From Thozetella sp. PMI_491 (Eukaryota > Ascomycota > Sordariomycetes > Chaetosphaeriales > Chaetosphaeriaceae): a DNA stretch of 64,000 nt. The notes beneath the pieces are model-generated. The model had not been told where the DNA came from. It was given only the letters and a program-made list of their open reading frames with translations, and ran no database searches. The translations under genes were made by a program, and so were the position numbers. Below, piece by piece: positions 12,907 to 24,678 of this stretch; position 1 is the first letter of the stretch, and each line of letters opens with the position of its first letter. The stretch spans positions 522,055-586,054 of the forward strand of contig MU270054.1 in the NCBI GenBank assembly GCA_021432635.1, read 5' to 3'.

Positions 12907-14275
12907 TCAGCCTTGGAGTTCCCGGAGTTCGCCATCGCCTGCTGTAGTTGGTAGTTCAGTCGCCGCGGAATATGAATTGGGGACCGTGGATCCTTCAGGT
13001 ACTACTGGATGTCGAGAAGCCTGCGAGTATCCTTGCTGCGATACTTCTTGTACGTGGCCACGGACGGGATTCAAGAACTGATGCGACGGCCGTAGCCCAT
13101 CAGGAGATAACTCCGCAGTTGCCGAGGCAGCAGGCACACCCGATAACTCGGTATACAAGCTGACAGCCTTGGCCTTAGCGTCTCCTGTGGATGATTTTTC
13201 CTGCCCTTGCAACTCTTGAAGACCACTCCCGCTCTTCGGCCCCTCGTCCACCGCGGCAGGCTGTCCTGAATTGGCTGGAGATTTCCGTTTCGTACGTGAT
13301 ATGTAGAAGATCGCAACAATGGTTATGGCTATTATAGCTACAAAGTGTTAGCGAATGAGGGTATAAACCGGATCAGGTGCAACCCGATGTACCTAAGCCA
13401 CCGATGACTCCGCCTACGATAGCACCCGTCGGTGTGGAATTCCCACTGCCGACTGAAGGGGACGACGTGGAAGTTCCCAGCAATGAGGATGATGGTATCG
13501 TAGAGAGGGCCTCGGTAGACGTAGTAGTATTCGTGGTACTTATAAGAAGCTCGCCGTTACTGTGAGTGTTTTGGCACTGGTACCAAGCGTAGCCCGAGAC
13601 CGGGGCATCTTCGTAGAAATATGTGCCACAGATGGATGCTGGGGATGCACTAATTAAAAAGTATGATGATCAGTGCGAGGTTGAACACGACAGGCATCGT
13701 GCTGGAGTCGAGCGGCCAGGGTGACTTACCAAAGCCCCGTCCCGGCCTGCCACAGGCTTGTATTCGACTGATATTGGGTTAGGTCGATACACGCTGTCTG
13801 TGCCGTGGCAATACAGGCAGAACTATCCAGAGTAGTAAGACAGCAGGCGACAACCGATGCGCTGCTAACCACAAAACAGCTTGCTCCGGCAGGACATACG
13901 ACTGGGCGGGCTTCAGGCCATAAGTAATTAGGGACCTTAATTTTAACGGTATGGGTTTCCCGGCAGGGCACAACAGTTTCGCATCTTACCAGGATCACCA
14001 GCAACGTAACCACAAGTAGAAAAGATTCCCTGGCGCTTTGCCAGTTCAAAGCTGATGCTAGATATGGGTGGGGCTGATGTGGGCGAAGGTGTCTCGTTCG
14101 CTTGGCTGTTCAGGACATTGGGCGCGACGGTAGGACTCGACCAACTACTTCCGAAGGGACTGGCAAGCGGAGGACTTGCAAGTCCAAACGTACAAGAAAT
14201 GATGCCACTAACGGCTGCGGCGATATAAGAAAGTCTCATCCCTTGGCGCCAAGAGGCTATGGAGCCGGACTTCAT
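12907..14275 (-). CDS. Single-pass membrane protein with Cys-rich ectodomain
   Basis: Exons 14275-13990, 13910-13730, 13649-13393 and 13337-12907; 384 residues. The three introns (79, 80 and 55 bp) keep phase and restore the known pattern of this fungal surface-protein type. A signal peptide (AAAVSGIISCTFGLA) and Ser/Pro stretch precede a Cys-rich domain: STCGYVAGDP, VVCPAGASCFVV, VVACC, SACIATAQTACID, then ICGTYFYEDAPVSGYAWYQC. A Ser/Thr-rich stalk follows, then one transmembrane helix (GAIVGGVIGGLAIIAITIVA), the stop-transfer TKRK, and a cytosolic tail of about 125 residues rich in Glu, Ser and Pro. Such proteins are often called WSC-like or mucin-like sensors, but the function here is unknown. 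The first intron ends in GAAG, an atypical acceptor. Confidence 0.8.
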
Positions 14276-15349
14276 GTAATAATTTGAATTATGTATGGGA
14301 GGTCAAATGCAGCGGAAAGCAACTCCGATTTTGAAAATGCGCGAAGACCTGAACTGCGGCACGTGGCGGCTTATCAATTTCTCGTTCATGCGCGTAGCTA
14401 GCGAGCTGAGACAAACAGAAACGTGAGGCTGAGAGGCGCATCGATAGTCCGGTGCCTATACCCAATAGCTTGTCACCAGACTCTGCACTGACCCAACGAG
14501 GCGTAGCCGCTAGGGCGGGAAGAAATCCAAACTAAACAATACGGTACTGGTTGAGTTCATTATTATGTAAGGCCGGGGAGTACCCACAAGGCTACTCATA
14601 CACTTAAAAAAACGACATTGGCCACGTGGGAATTAATTACGATACTAAGAAATCTACCCTTACTCTCGGCCAGAGTTCCAGAAGAGTGGTGTGGGATTAT
14701 TGTATAACAGCAGTAGTGAAGACAGCAGGGGTTATAGATGACGCAAAAAGCGTCTGTCCTCTAAGTTCCAATTTACAATTTGCCTAGACGTTTCTTGAGC
14801 GAGAACCATAGCCCGTCTCAATGGAAGAACATAAGCGACCGAGGCGCTCATACTTGCGTCAGCCGTAGAATATAGTGGTTTGGTTTGTCCGACGCCATCA
14901 CGAGGCCCACGTTTACAGCATCGACGATGTGGTGTGTCTTGGCCCGTGCTCTTCATATTACATTGTTCTCTTCCGTCAAGATCCCAGTCTATAATGCCCC
15001 ACTCAGCGCCAACACAAGGACTACCAAGGATAGGATATAGCTTCATCTGTTTTAGCCAAGCAGGTCCGCCCACGTCTTGAGTCCTGCCCACGGTGTTTGC
15101 ACACTATAAGTTAGGGCCGCCCGGACCGCTCCAATCATCTAGATAAGCTCATAGACCAATTATAAAACGGCGGCAGTACGGCTAAACTATACAACATATA
15201 TTACGTATTGCTGGCGAGCTAGATAATACTAGTCTCTCAAGACTATACATCTTCCCCTATTAAGTGTACGAGACAATAAAGACGGGGATGGCAAAGTTGA
15301 GCCTTTGGAGACAACATACACAACACGACCCACACACCCCGTAGTCTAG
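14276..15349. other. Intergenic
   Basis: No gene supported. A minus-strand frame at 14732-15091 (119 codons) has no recognisable motif and no signal peptide. Confidence 0.35.
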
Positions 15350-15530
15350 TAGTGACAGCATGGAACCAGTACCTCAACCTCTCGATTAGGGTCTTAGATA
15401 GGGCCACTAAAGCAGCGCAAGTCTCATGGTACATGAGAGAACGCAGACACGCAGGGTTCAACGAGTACTAAGCTCTGGTCAGAGCAATGCGAACATCTAA
15501 GGATGGAGAAAACCCCCGTACTGAACGTAT
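15350..15530 (+). mobile_element. Relic of a non-LTR (LINE, Tad-like) retrotransposon
   Basis: A plus-strand frame reads AWNQYLNLSIRVLDRATKA, then QVSWYMRERRHAGFNEY, a stop, and ALVRAMR. This is the linker seen between the endonuclease and reverse-transcriptase domains of fungal LINE ORF2 proteins (W..YL..VL..AT...Q..WY.RERR...F...ALV). A diverged second copy of the same DNA lies at about 39840-40060. The fragment is short, interrupted and non-functional. Confidence 0.55.
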
Positions 15531-16135
15531 TGAGTGGTCGGTTTGGTCTTGTTTAGAGATAGTACAAAGGTAAAAAGAGGTAGTATAGTTGTTGTTAGCT
15601 TTCCTCCTGGGGGCGAAAGCGACAAACTCGGGTTATTTATACATAAGTGGGGGCTAGAAGGGTCTGGTATGAGCATCCTACACAGCTACTATACGGACCG
15701 CTTTACCCAGCGTAACGCTGGCAGAAGAAGCCCGAGTACATCCTCTCGGCCTCAATAGCTCTTGCACTGACCTTTCCTTTAATAACAAAACATGGCATAT
15801 GTTGGATCGTGGGTTCGTAGCGTTGCTCGATCCAGTATGGAGGATCCAGAGCTCTGGCGAGCTCTGATTGGGCCACACCCGATCTAGTGGAGGATCACAT
15901 GATCGGCTGAGGGCCATTTAGGGGCTCGTTCGAGCAGTCAACTTAGCTTACAGAACACACATCTAGACATATACCAATACAGAGGATCTTTTATCCAGTT
16001 GTTTTTACGTTTTTTTGTTTTACAGTACCGAGATCTCGTAATACTACCCAACAGCATACCTATTTTATCACAACAGCATGAACTTTATTAAAAAGATATC
16101 TCTTCCAGATTGTTGTATGGAAGATACAATTTTTG
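15531..16135. other. Intergenic
   Basis: Nothing supported. The stretch includes short poly-T runs near 16010 that may act in 3'-end formation of the minus-strand regulator gene. Confidence 0.35.
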
Positions 16136-17793
16136 CTAAACACTCTTAGCACGAAGAAGCTCCCTGCTTGCAAATATTCTCCCTATCGTCTGCTTGGCCC
16201 ATGTGACTTCGCGGGTCCTATCATTAACCTCATCCTTCTCCCAAAACGACTTCATGATGCTCATTGGCTGTAGTAAGACATTCGGACCAGTCGCTTTCCA
16301 CTTTTTTTGCATCAAGAAATCAACCGACTGGCAGATGTTCCGGGCGAGAGTGGCTGTCCAATCCTTGCGGTAGCCCAAAGGTTGTAGTTGGTCTTGTGTG
16401 AAATGTTTTAGACATGATGTTAGCTTTGACTTCAGCTTGCCTGGGCATGTGCAATCCACGTCTTCCAACTTTAATGTTCGGCGTTGTGTAACGAGGCATT
16501 CGAGCGTCTGGTACGTCTGGCAGAGCTGTTGGCTTAGGATGACGCGGCAGGTCCAGTACCGTAAAAGCTGGTAGGCCAGCATATGGGATGGGAAATCGTA
16601 GGTTACGGGGAACAGCTTAATGAGCGGTGGTTTGATCTTTTCTGTGAAGGGGTACGTATCGAATGTCGACGTTGCAGGCCAGTAGAGCGGACCAGTGTAC
16701 TCCTCTCCGAGCTCTTTCATCCAGTTCGTCAAGGATTGGTCGAAACGCCAACAAGTTCTAACGCAGCAAATACTCGCAGTGAGTCTTTCTTGGAGACCCG
16801 CTGACTTGCTTACAACAATCCCATCTTGTTTATAAATAGCAGGGAGTTTGAGCATAATGTCTGTGAGTTTATCCTGAAAGTCCTTAGGCCGCCGGTGGGC
16901 CCACGGCACTTCCAGCCATTCTTTAGATGCAAGAAAGCTCGCCTTCTTTTGTAACAAGCAGATGTATGTCTAGAGACATATCAGATATATTGGTTCAGTT
17001 GGGGAAGAGCTACTATGACCCACACTGTGCAGTCGAAGGTTTCGAAAGACAACATAGCCCAGACCGTTACCGCTAACTATTGGGCCTCGACGTCTCAGCA
17101 GCTCCATGGTGCCATTATAATGATTAACAAAGTCCGGCATACGGCCAGGGGAGCTTCGTAGCAATGCGTGATACGTCAAGGCGATGCATGTCGTCAGCGT
17201 CTGTTCCTGGACCCGCAACACCGGGTGATTAATCACCGCCTGCAGATTTCGTAGAGATTTTCCGTACAGCACCATGCTTTCAATAGTCAAATTCGACTTG
17301 TTGTCCCTCTGGCCTAGCCGAGCAGTGCAGGTAGCCAAAAGAATCGATTCCAGGGACGGGGACAGATCGGCAGTCTCGAGAACCTTGAACAGCCAGTGTT
17401 GATCAGGGTATTTCCCGAGCAGGAGCTCTTCTGGAAATTGGTCTTCGACAAACTCCGTAAGGAGACGCTGCCGAAAGGCGTGGCGTGGGGATACAAGCTT
17501 TGGCATACTCAGGTCTACCTCGGATACCACCACGGCCTGGCTCCCGGGCGATCCATGAGAAGTCTCACTCCTTGTGCAGCGCTGCGCTGGGACTGGACTA
17601 TTGGTCGGCCCGTAGCCACGGCAGAATCTATTGGAGTTCACGCAAGTGCGACAGACCGGCCGCTCAGCGCTACACTGATTGATGGATGAGCCTTGTGCTT
17701 TGAGATTCCCTGAGAGGAGCCTAGAAAGGCGGCGGGGCCTACTTGGATCTTTCGTTCTTTACAATCTCGGCAAGGGATGCGCTTCGTTCTCAT
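16136..17793 (-). CDS. Zn2Cys6 transcription factor with DUF3468 (Fungal_trans_2) domain
   Basis: Exons 17793-17743, 17674-17024 and 16969-16136; 511 residues. The first exon is only 17 codons and supplies half of the zinc cluster. The join across the 68-bp intron gives CX2CX6CX6CX2CX6C with Cys 8, 11, 18, 25, 28 and 35, an exact Zn2Cys6 spacing, followed by GYGP. The second intron (54 bp, GTGGGT...CTCTAG) joins NLRLHS to TYICLLQKKASFLASKEW, a DUF3468 signature, then VPWAHRRPKDFQDKL. It is a nuclear, sequence-specific regulator, usually binding CGG triplets. Its nearest neighbours are over 1.5 kb away, so its targets are not evident from context. Confidence 0.88.
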
Positions 17794-19654
17794 CCTAGGA
17801 AACGCTTAACGCCCGCCTTGTAAACAGCCGAAGGAGCCCCTTCGTGTAGCGACGGAGCAACCCTAGCGCCGATACGAGATATGCGAAGGATGCACAGCTG
17901 AGGTAAATGTGAAAGACTGATTCGGACCACGAAAAATGACTTGTACGGTGAAATACGTCAGCCGAGCTTTCCCCGCTTTTGGCGGCAGAAAGATAAGGTA
18001 CCCTTGTTCGGGTTGAATCCCAACCACAATGCGACCTGGCTTTAGATTGCCTAAGGCAGCACCTGCAGGTAAATCCAGGCTTATCAGATGCTAGTTCCCT
18101 TTACTAGGGTTAATTATTGTGAACATAGGTATTATAATACTACGTTAATCGTGTAGCTGTTGGTGGTGACCGCAGGCTACCTTACCTAGGATCTAGCCAC
18201 ATATCGTACAGTGGCTCAACCTGACCGTAACTACCTGTCTATCGTGGAGCGAATAGTACAGATCGCAAGTTCTTGGTAAGTTTCCTGAGCGCTGCACGTG
18301 ACGCGGACGATCGGAACTAGTAATGGCCAGTTGCGCCTCCTCTAGTATCTCTAAGACGCATTTTGCTTAAGAGGTCTTCCTTTTAAGAGACGATTTACAA
18401 AAGGTCTTATGGCTCTCAAGTAGCACTAGAGTTATTTTGCTCTAATATCGAAAAATTTGAGGTAGGTATTCTAGAGTGCGCTCCTGCTCTGTAAATATGA
18501 AATCGCACACAGCGAGGCTCTATTAAGTTGTTTTGTCCATTACCAAGTTGCCTGAGAACATTGCCTCCTAATTCTATATCCCATGAGGCTGTTATGTCTT
18601 GATTTCGATGAATGTTATTTCCTCTTATACAGTTAGCACATGCTCACAGTCTCTCACCGCCGGATCTCTTCCGAAGACCACCCGACATCATCGTAGCACC
18701 TTTACTAGTGTCTTACCCTCTAACTCTCAAGTTCCCGGGCAAGCGGTTTATGACGCCGAAGTTTCGATATCAGGATGAGTAATACTTCAACAAAGGGTTG
18801 TAAGCCGGCCTTAATCGCGAACGTCGCCTCTGATAGTAGCCACAGAATCTCCCTCTTCCCACTCTGACTTGATGACCATGAAGCAATCTAAGCACCACGG
18901 AAAGCATCTAGCTTCATATCAAATATCTCATTATTTTTCCTTGCCCTCCAGATTCCTTATACCCTCCATAAATAGTATTGAGAAATCGCAGGTTTCCTCT
19001 TCGCCGAGAATTTTACTTATTAGACGCTCATTTGAGGCCACGTTATGACCTTAGGACTACAAAACCTACTGCGCGCTTTGATCTGCTGTGGCTGGTGATA
19101 TAGGAACTTGGATACTCCTTCACGCAGCCAGAACTAGAACCGCTCGCCCCCTTCGCCTCCATTGCAGGACCTTTGCATCCAGGATGTTCTAGGCGACCAG
19201 AAGCCCGTGGACGTTTGGAACAAGCATATTCTGTGGCTTAATTGCTTTGTTTAATTGGTTTCCCTGATTGAGTGTTTTAAACCCCTTTTATTCTTGTAAA
19301 TGCCACTCTATTTATTTCTACCCAACTCAATAATTTCAGGCTGGCAGTTAAACGATGGCGTAGCTATCGAGCTGCGGCTACGGCAGAGGCGATTGATCGA
19401 CAGATTCTGGGGCAAGGCCTTAGGTGGTTTGTCTATTACCTGGATGCGAGATAGATCCGATCGGAACATGTGCTGGCCACTGCTTCCGTTTATGCGCTCT
19501 TAAGCCTTGATGAGTTCATTTAAGAGCACACCGTATAGTCGACAGGAGTGGGAGGAAAATGTGGTCTCTGTATACAATTGTTTATCTTTATAAACATGGA
19601 GCAATCAGAGAAAGCGATAGTGCTGGTGGAGCAAGGAGACTAACTACAAAGAAT
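17794..19654. other. Long intergenic region
   Basis: No gene supported. The longest ATG-initiated frame (19300-19503) has no recognisable motif. Many short frames are interrupted by TAG and TAA, as in old repeat-derived DNA. Confidence 0.4.
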
Positions 19655-19700
19655 TTAAAAACGACACGATATTGGCTGTGAAACAGCTGGCAAGAGCTCT

Positions 19701-20642
19701 CTAGTTCGGGTACTGCGCATTGAGGTTCTGCACTGCCTTAATAAAGGAGGGACCGTAGGCCCACGCTGAGTAATCGGCGGTGCCCCCAAATAGAGTGCCA
19801 TAGAGGAAACGCTGGTCGTTGAGCTTGCGCCAGAGAGGACCACCGGACATACCACCCGCAGTATCAGCATCCCCAAGGATGCACCCAACGTTTGAGCATC
19901 GATTTCTCTCACCCAGAGAAGTTGTCCGACTGTCGGACATGTATAGTAATTCGGCATTATCACGGTCGCCAGGATAACCAGCACTGTAGAAGATAGGTTG
20001 ACCGGAAACCGCGGCCTCGTCAGCCTCATAGTTGCCAACACCCAAGTACCCTCTGTCCAACCCAATCGGCTTGTCCAGGACGTAGAGCGCCCAGTCGTTT
20101 TTATTGTCGCACACACCGGGAGTATTGTCATGAGCGAGGGACACAATTCTGGTAGCGACAGCCGTGGGGTAGACATTACCCTTCTTGTATCCGGGCGAAA
20201 ACTGGTAAGAAGCGCCATCGTGGATGCAATGGCGAGCAGAAGCCATGAGACGCGGCCCGACTAGAGTGCCACTGCACAAGAATCCTCCGTCGGACGAGGA
20301 TATATACATCCGCCCAATAGCGCTATACGGGTAGCTGCTACTGGACTGGTAATAGCGATCGTCCTTCCCAATGATAGTATCTCTCTTCTCAAGTTGATCC
20401 GCACCAGTGAAGTTGAGAGTTGGGGCGGGAGGGGCGTTGGCCGCCCAGATGCTGAATTCTTCTGGCGAGAATTGAATGATCTCGGGCTTAGGGGCGTTCG
20501 CGGCCGCTTTCATCTCTCCCTCGGAGAGTGAAATATGTAGAATCGCTGGTTTCACAAGACCCTCGTCGTAAATAGCTGTAGGGGCAGCCTGAGAGAAGCT
20601 AGTGAGGCCTCCGGCCATGAGAATAGTTAAAATGCCGACCAT
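19701..20642 (-). CDS. Secreted trypsin-like (V8/glutamyl type) serine endopeptidase
   Basis: Single exon, 313 residues. A signal peptide (MVGILTILMAGGLTSFSQAA) and an 87-residue pre-pro region end at a Lys-Arg site (QLEKR), consistent with Kex2 activation. The catalytic triad is visible: His138 in SARHC, Asp183 in KNDWALYVL and Ser266 in GGMSGGPL. Cysteine pairs surround His138 and the loop RCSNVGC. Length and motifs fit the fungal/bacterial S1B family rather than digestive trypsins. It would act outside the cell. A strong TATA box lies about 125 bp upstream. Confidence 0.92.
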   Translation of the reverse strand: MVGILTILMAGGLTSFSQAAPTAIYDEGLVKPAILHISLSEGEMKAAANAPKPEIIQFSPEEFSIWAANAPPAPTLNFTGADQLEKRDTIIGKDDRYYQSSSSYPYSAIGRMYISSSDGGFLCSGTLVGPRLMASARHCIHDGASYQFSPGYKKGNVYPTAVATRIVSLAHDNTPGVCDNKNDWALYVLDKPIGLDRGYLGVGNYEADEAAVSGQPIFYSAGYPGDRDNAELLYMSDSRTTSLGERNRCSNVGCILGDADTAGGMSGGPLWRKLNDQRFLYGTLFGGTADYSAWAYGPSFIKAVQNLNAQYPN

Positions 20643-20765
20643 CTTGACTTCAGATTGTAATGTTGGGATGAATCTGACAGTAGAATGAATGTAAGGTCAA
20701 ATGAGGTAGTGTTATTAAGGCTGGCTGGGCTGCTCTCAGTTGGTCTTCTAAGTGTTCTGGCTCTT

Positions 20766-20776
20766 CTCTTATATAG
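20766..20776 (-). promoter_or_regulatory. TATA box of the serine protease gene
   Basis: Minus-strand CTATATAAGAG lies about 125 bp upstream of the ATG at 20642. Confidence 0.6.
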
Positions 20777-20847
20777 CCGTCAGGGCAGTTGCAACTAGCC
20801 CCTAGAATGTCCTCAAGCACGGTACTCAACAGACCGAAAGCCGTCAA

Positions 20848-23800
20848 AGTTTCCAGATGAGGAACACGCCTTGTTGCACAGCTCCACTACTACAAAATTC
20901 AATAACAGCTGTTGCCTTTCTGTTTATCCCAGTAATACTGGGGGCTTCTAGCTTGGCATACTGCGAGTATTCCTTCAGGAACTGCATTTCACGATATTAG
21001 GTCGCAATCGGTGTCACCTTAGACAGGGTAGAGCTGTACATCGCCCTCCTTGCTGCCTAAAAACGCTCCAGCGGGACATCATAGAGAGGCCTCTCATACC
21101 TCTATCCTTATACCACGTAAGTAGTCCCTCGTCTGCCGTATTCTCCATGGAAGAAGTCAGACTACAAGTCATGCTCTCTGAGGTTTGGAGCAGCTGAGAT
21201 ACCGGGTTTAGTGGGTGCTCGAAGGGGGAGTTTTCCGGATGCTTAGCGCCAGAACCATAACGGTAAGCTTTTATTCCTTGGCAGAACCCAATCACTACTA
21301 CTCGAGTACAATTACGACGTCCTGGGGAAGGTATACTCCCGAACACGGAGAAACTATTGGCAATATTTAGTGAGAACCGCATAGCGCACTTTCCTGCTTT
21401 CTTGGGCCCTGCGGATCTAGAAGGGTTCTGAATACCTGATCTCGGATTCATATGCTCATTGTGCGAGAAGTGGAGAGCGAAGGCGTAGACTAGGCAGGCA
21501 TCATTCCCCTGTATTGCTTATTAACGGGAAAAAAAATACGGATGAAGCCCCCAACGGATTTCAAGTCCTGGCCCCCTATACGCCGTTTAGAGGCCGTATT
21601 TAGCAACTGGTTACCTCCCCATAAGTTTATGCCACTTGGAGACCGGATACGACGACTAGCTTCACTTATGCGCTGAATGTGCATCGCTTTATCCAAAAAG
21701 AGCTTGCAGTTAATTTCGGTTACATTAAAGAACGGAATCCGAAGCCGTTTTGGACGCATACGAGTTAGCAGTTTGACTGATGCCTACATCGACGAAATAT
21801 TAGCGCTGCGACCACTTCCTTCTTGTGATCTTGTCCCAGTTAGTACTGGGCCTGTATCACTCGTGACTTGAAGTCAAAAGCGGGGCTGCAATAAAATGTA
21901 TCTTGGTATCTTACGAGTGGCTCGGCATATGCTGTCTTCACTAAGTGCTAAGGTATTGCACCGAATAGAATGTTAAGTCGAATAGAATGCTGGGGCTGGA
22001 GAAGTGTCGCGGAGTTCTCAAGTTTGCCTTGCACCAGTCATTGGCACCGGCGTTAATTAATCCGGCAACCTTTCAAATGTCCTAATTAAGTAACGCACTT
22101 CGAACGCCCCGCCAGGGTATACATACTCTAAGTTGTCGAAAAGTTTCAAGTCCCATAGGAAGTAAATATTAAGAATATAATATATATATTTCATATATAT
22201 CAATTCATTTAAACCTTTGCTTTCTTAGCACATCTTGGATTCTAATCTAAGGTAAATAGTTTAGTAAGCTTCTATGTTAGAGCTATATGCATATTAAAAA
22301 CACTGTAAATCCATATAGCGGATACCATGCACAATATCTCTTAGTAACGCGACGGTTTAAGAATAGCTATAATTAAATATACATTGATAGCTACTCACGG
22401 CTTACAATTTTATATATCTGTAATGACAGGACGTGTAGATATAGCGGCCGGCCTATAGGTAAAGGCTCAACACTACACTACAGGGTAAGCGACTTATAGC
22501 GGAACGGCTGGCGATCTTCCTCCTCTATGGATCAACATCTATTATAAAACCATATACTATACTAATATATGTGCTTATAAAAGTGCCTTGGTGAAATATA
22601 ATAGTTAGCTATTTTATTTAAATGCTCAAGATATATCAAAGATTTGATTCAAGCATCAACTATTGCTTAGGAACAGCGAAGCGCAAACAGCCGCTTCTTA
22701 TAACAGACAAGGCGAACAGTATGTGAATTGCTTAAGTGACTCTGCCCTGGACCCCCGCCACTGTCTCCGCGGGGCTGCGTTACCGCGAAAACCCTACATA
22801 TAGGCGCCGAAATATTGATGTTGCTTTAGTGGCTTCGGCAACTCGGAGGAACCGGCGCTAACAGTTTGTAGGTGCTGTAAAACAATTGGACAGCCTAAAA
22901 GTGCTAAACGTGGATAGGAATAGCCGATACGAGCCAAAGAGCTCCAGGAATCTCAACCATGCAGTGGGCATCATTGGTGAAGTCCCAGAAGCGCCAGAGA
23001 TCAATTGGGTGGGAAAGTTCATATTAAAGTGAGTCACAACTTCCGGTTACAATCACCTCGGCCGCAAGTGCCCGAGTAACGGGGTCCGGGCATGTTCCCT
23101 TTTGTTGCAAAGCTAGTATGCGAAAGGGGCGGAAACTCGAGAAGGACTCTGGCATCGGTCCAATCACCATCATGAACCTCATTCAAAAGAACTAATTGTC
23201 TTGGATCACGTTGTAACGATGAATTAACTAGAGGATGTATCTGTAGAATTGTGGTGGAAAGCTTCTTGGAAACTACGCATAGTCTTTGGGCCCCGTCGTC
23301 AAATTTACTGCTAGCATCTTTGACAGAGGGCATAATTTGACAGTCAACTCCATGACCACTATGCACGCAGTGTTTCTTATACCCCGAAATCAACCGTTCT
23401 ATCGGACCAAAATGGTCCAGTGTAAATTAGAAGCGGTCTCTAGATTCCTCTTTCCAGACCAACCTGTCAAACCTAGCCTTCCGTTACAGGCATGTTTCGG
23501 CGCAAGTCTATTTGGGGTAAAGGAGTTGGGGTTAATCCGATCATTCGTGCGGTCTCAGACCACCTGCCAAGATTATGCACTGGTCGAGTTCAGAAATTCA
23601 TACGAAGTTCAGATACTAAGTCTCGGGCAAAGCTTCATAGCTGCGCCACCGGACGTCCGCATCGTCCCATGCCATCTTGTGACGAAACGTCCGGTCTTCG
23701 CTAACCAAGGATTCGAGACCTGAGAAGAAGCAGCCAATAGTTGTCTATTTAGCCAATTCTGCGTGTCATGCTTAAACCATCAAAGCGATCGAACAAGGAA

Positions 23801-24051
23801 TTTAACGGAGAATCTCTTACTGATTGATGTCATCGGATATATCCGCACGATGGAATTTGTGTCTCTTTGTATTTTACGTGGTCATTGCTCTTGACAAGGC
23901 TAGTGCGACCAGTTGTAGTGCAAGAGCCGCCTTCACTTAAACTTGGGCTTAGCCACTCCCTATCGGGACGCTTCTCGCGACCTTCGGTATGCCACGTAAA
24001 CTATAGCGTTGGAATTCTGCTCATTTCTCTACACATTCATCTATCCGTACC
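20848..24051. other. Long intergenic region with an A/T-rich core
   Basis: No gene supported. 22140-22660 is extremely A/T-rich (TATATA runs) and looks RIP-mutated. Open frames at 21014-21451, 21490-21759, 23034-23393 and 23286-23723 lack family motifs and signal peptides and partly oppose each other. They could be fragments of lost genes. Confidence 0.4.
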
Positions 24052-24678
24052 ATGCATTCTATTCTGTATCGTATCATTTTGCTCGGTATCTCTTTCGGCC
24101 TAATTACAGCTTCGCCGGCGCGCCGCCGTATTCTTCCTCGCGACAATGCCACTGTAGTACCGGTTATCAATGCCGTGTCCGCAGTTACTTCTTCGCTCGT
24201 CACTCTCGACACTAACATCAATACCCTCTCGGTGGGCAATTTGATTAGCCTCACAAATTTGGTAATCAATCTCAAAGCAGTCGAGCAGACCCTTGCCGCA
24301 GCAACGTCGAGTGCGCAGGCACTGCCAGGTGTACTAGACATAAATGACAGTAACCTCGTCGGCGATCAAATCAAGCCTTTGATCAAGACCTTTCAGTCGA
24401 CTATCTCGGACCTAGGTTCGAAGCAGTCGGTGATTGCCTCCGCCGGGCTAGCCAATACCACCCTGGCAGTGTTGGTACAACAAAAGACAGCCTCTCTCAG
24501 TTTCGCAAATGCCCTGCAGGTTAAATCACCGGTTTTAATACAACAGCTAACGATGGAGTTGGTTTCGAATGTGAGTGCAACATTCGATGGAGCCATCAAG
24601 TCTTTCGATGCGGCTGCGGCTGCTGGGCCATCTTTACCAGCTCTACCGATACTAGCAGTTTCACGAGTGTTGTTCTAG
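24052..24678 (+). CDS. HsbA-like secreted cell-wall protein
   Basis: Single exon, 208 residues. A signal peptide (LYRIILLGISFGLITASPA) is followed by RRRILPRD, a dibasic processing region. The body is helical and low in Cys, with the spaced hydrophobic pattern of hydrophobic surface-binding protein A (PF12296): VINAVSAVTSSLVTLDTNI, VGDQIKPLIKTFQSTISDL, FANALQVKSPVLIQQL and VSATFDGAIKSFD. HsbA proteins coat hydrophobic surfaces and recruit hydrolases, or act as wall galactomannoproteins. The last 20 residues are hydrophobic but lack a convincing GPI site. Five Asn-X-Ser/Thr sites suggest N-glycosylation. Confidence 0.82.
   Translation: MHSILYRIILLGISFGLITASPARRRILPRDNATVVPVINAVSAVTSSLVTLDTNINTLSVGNLISLTNLVINLKAVEQTLAAATSSAQALPGVLDINDSNLVGDQIKPLIKTFQSTISDLGSKQSVIASAGLANTTLAVLVQQKTASLSFANALQVKSPVLIQQLTMELVSNVSATFDGAIKSFDAAAAAGPSLPALPILAVSRVLF

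Noticed and set aside
14732..15091. 119-codon minus-strand frame
   Set aside because: No recognisable domain; isolated in intergenic DNA.
8862..17793. A secondary-metabolite cluster around the P450
   Set aside because: P450, membrane protein and regulator are separated by 2-kb gaps, and no core synthase or cyclase is present in the window.
21014..21759. Two minus-strand frames in tandem (145 and 89 codons)
   Set aside because: No motif, no plausible splice join that makes a known protein.
23034..23723. Overlapping frames on both strands
   Set aside because: No family similarity recognised and no clear start context.
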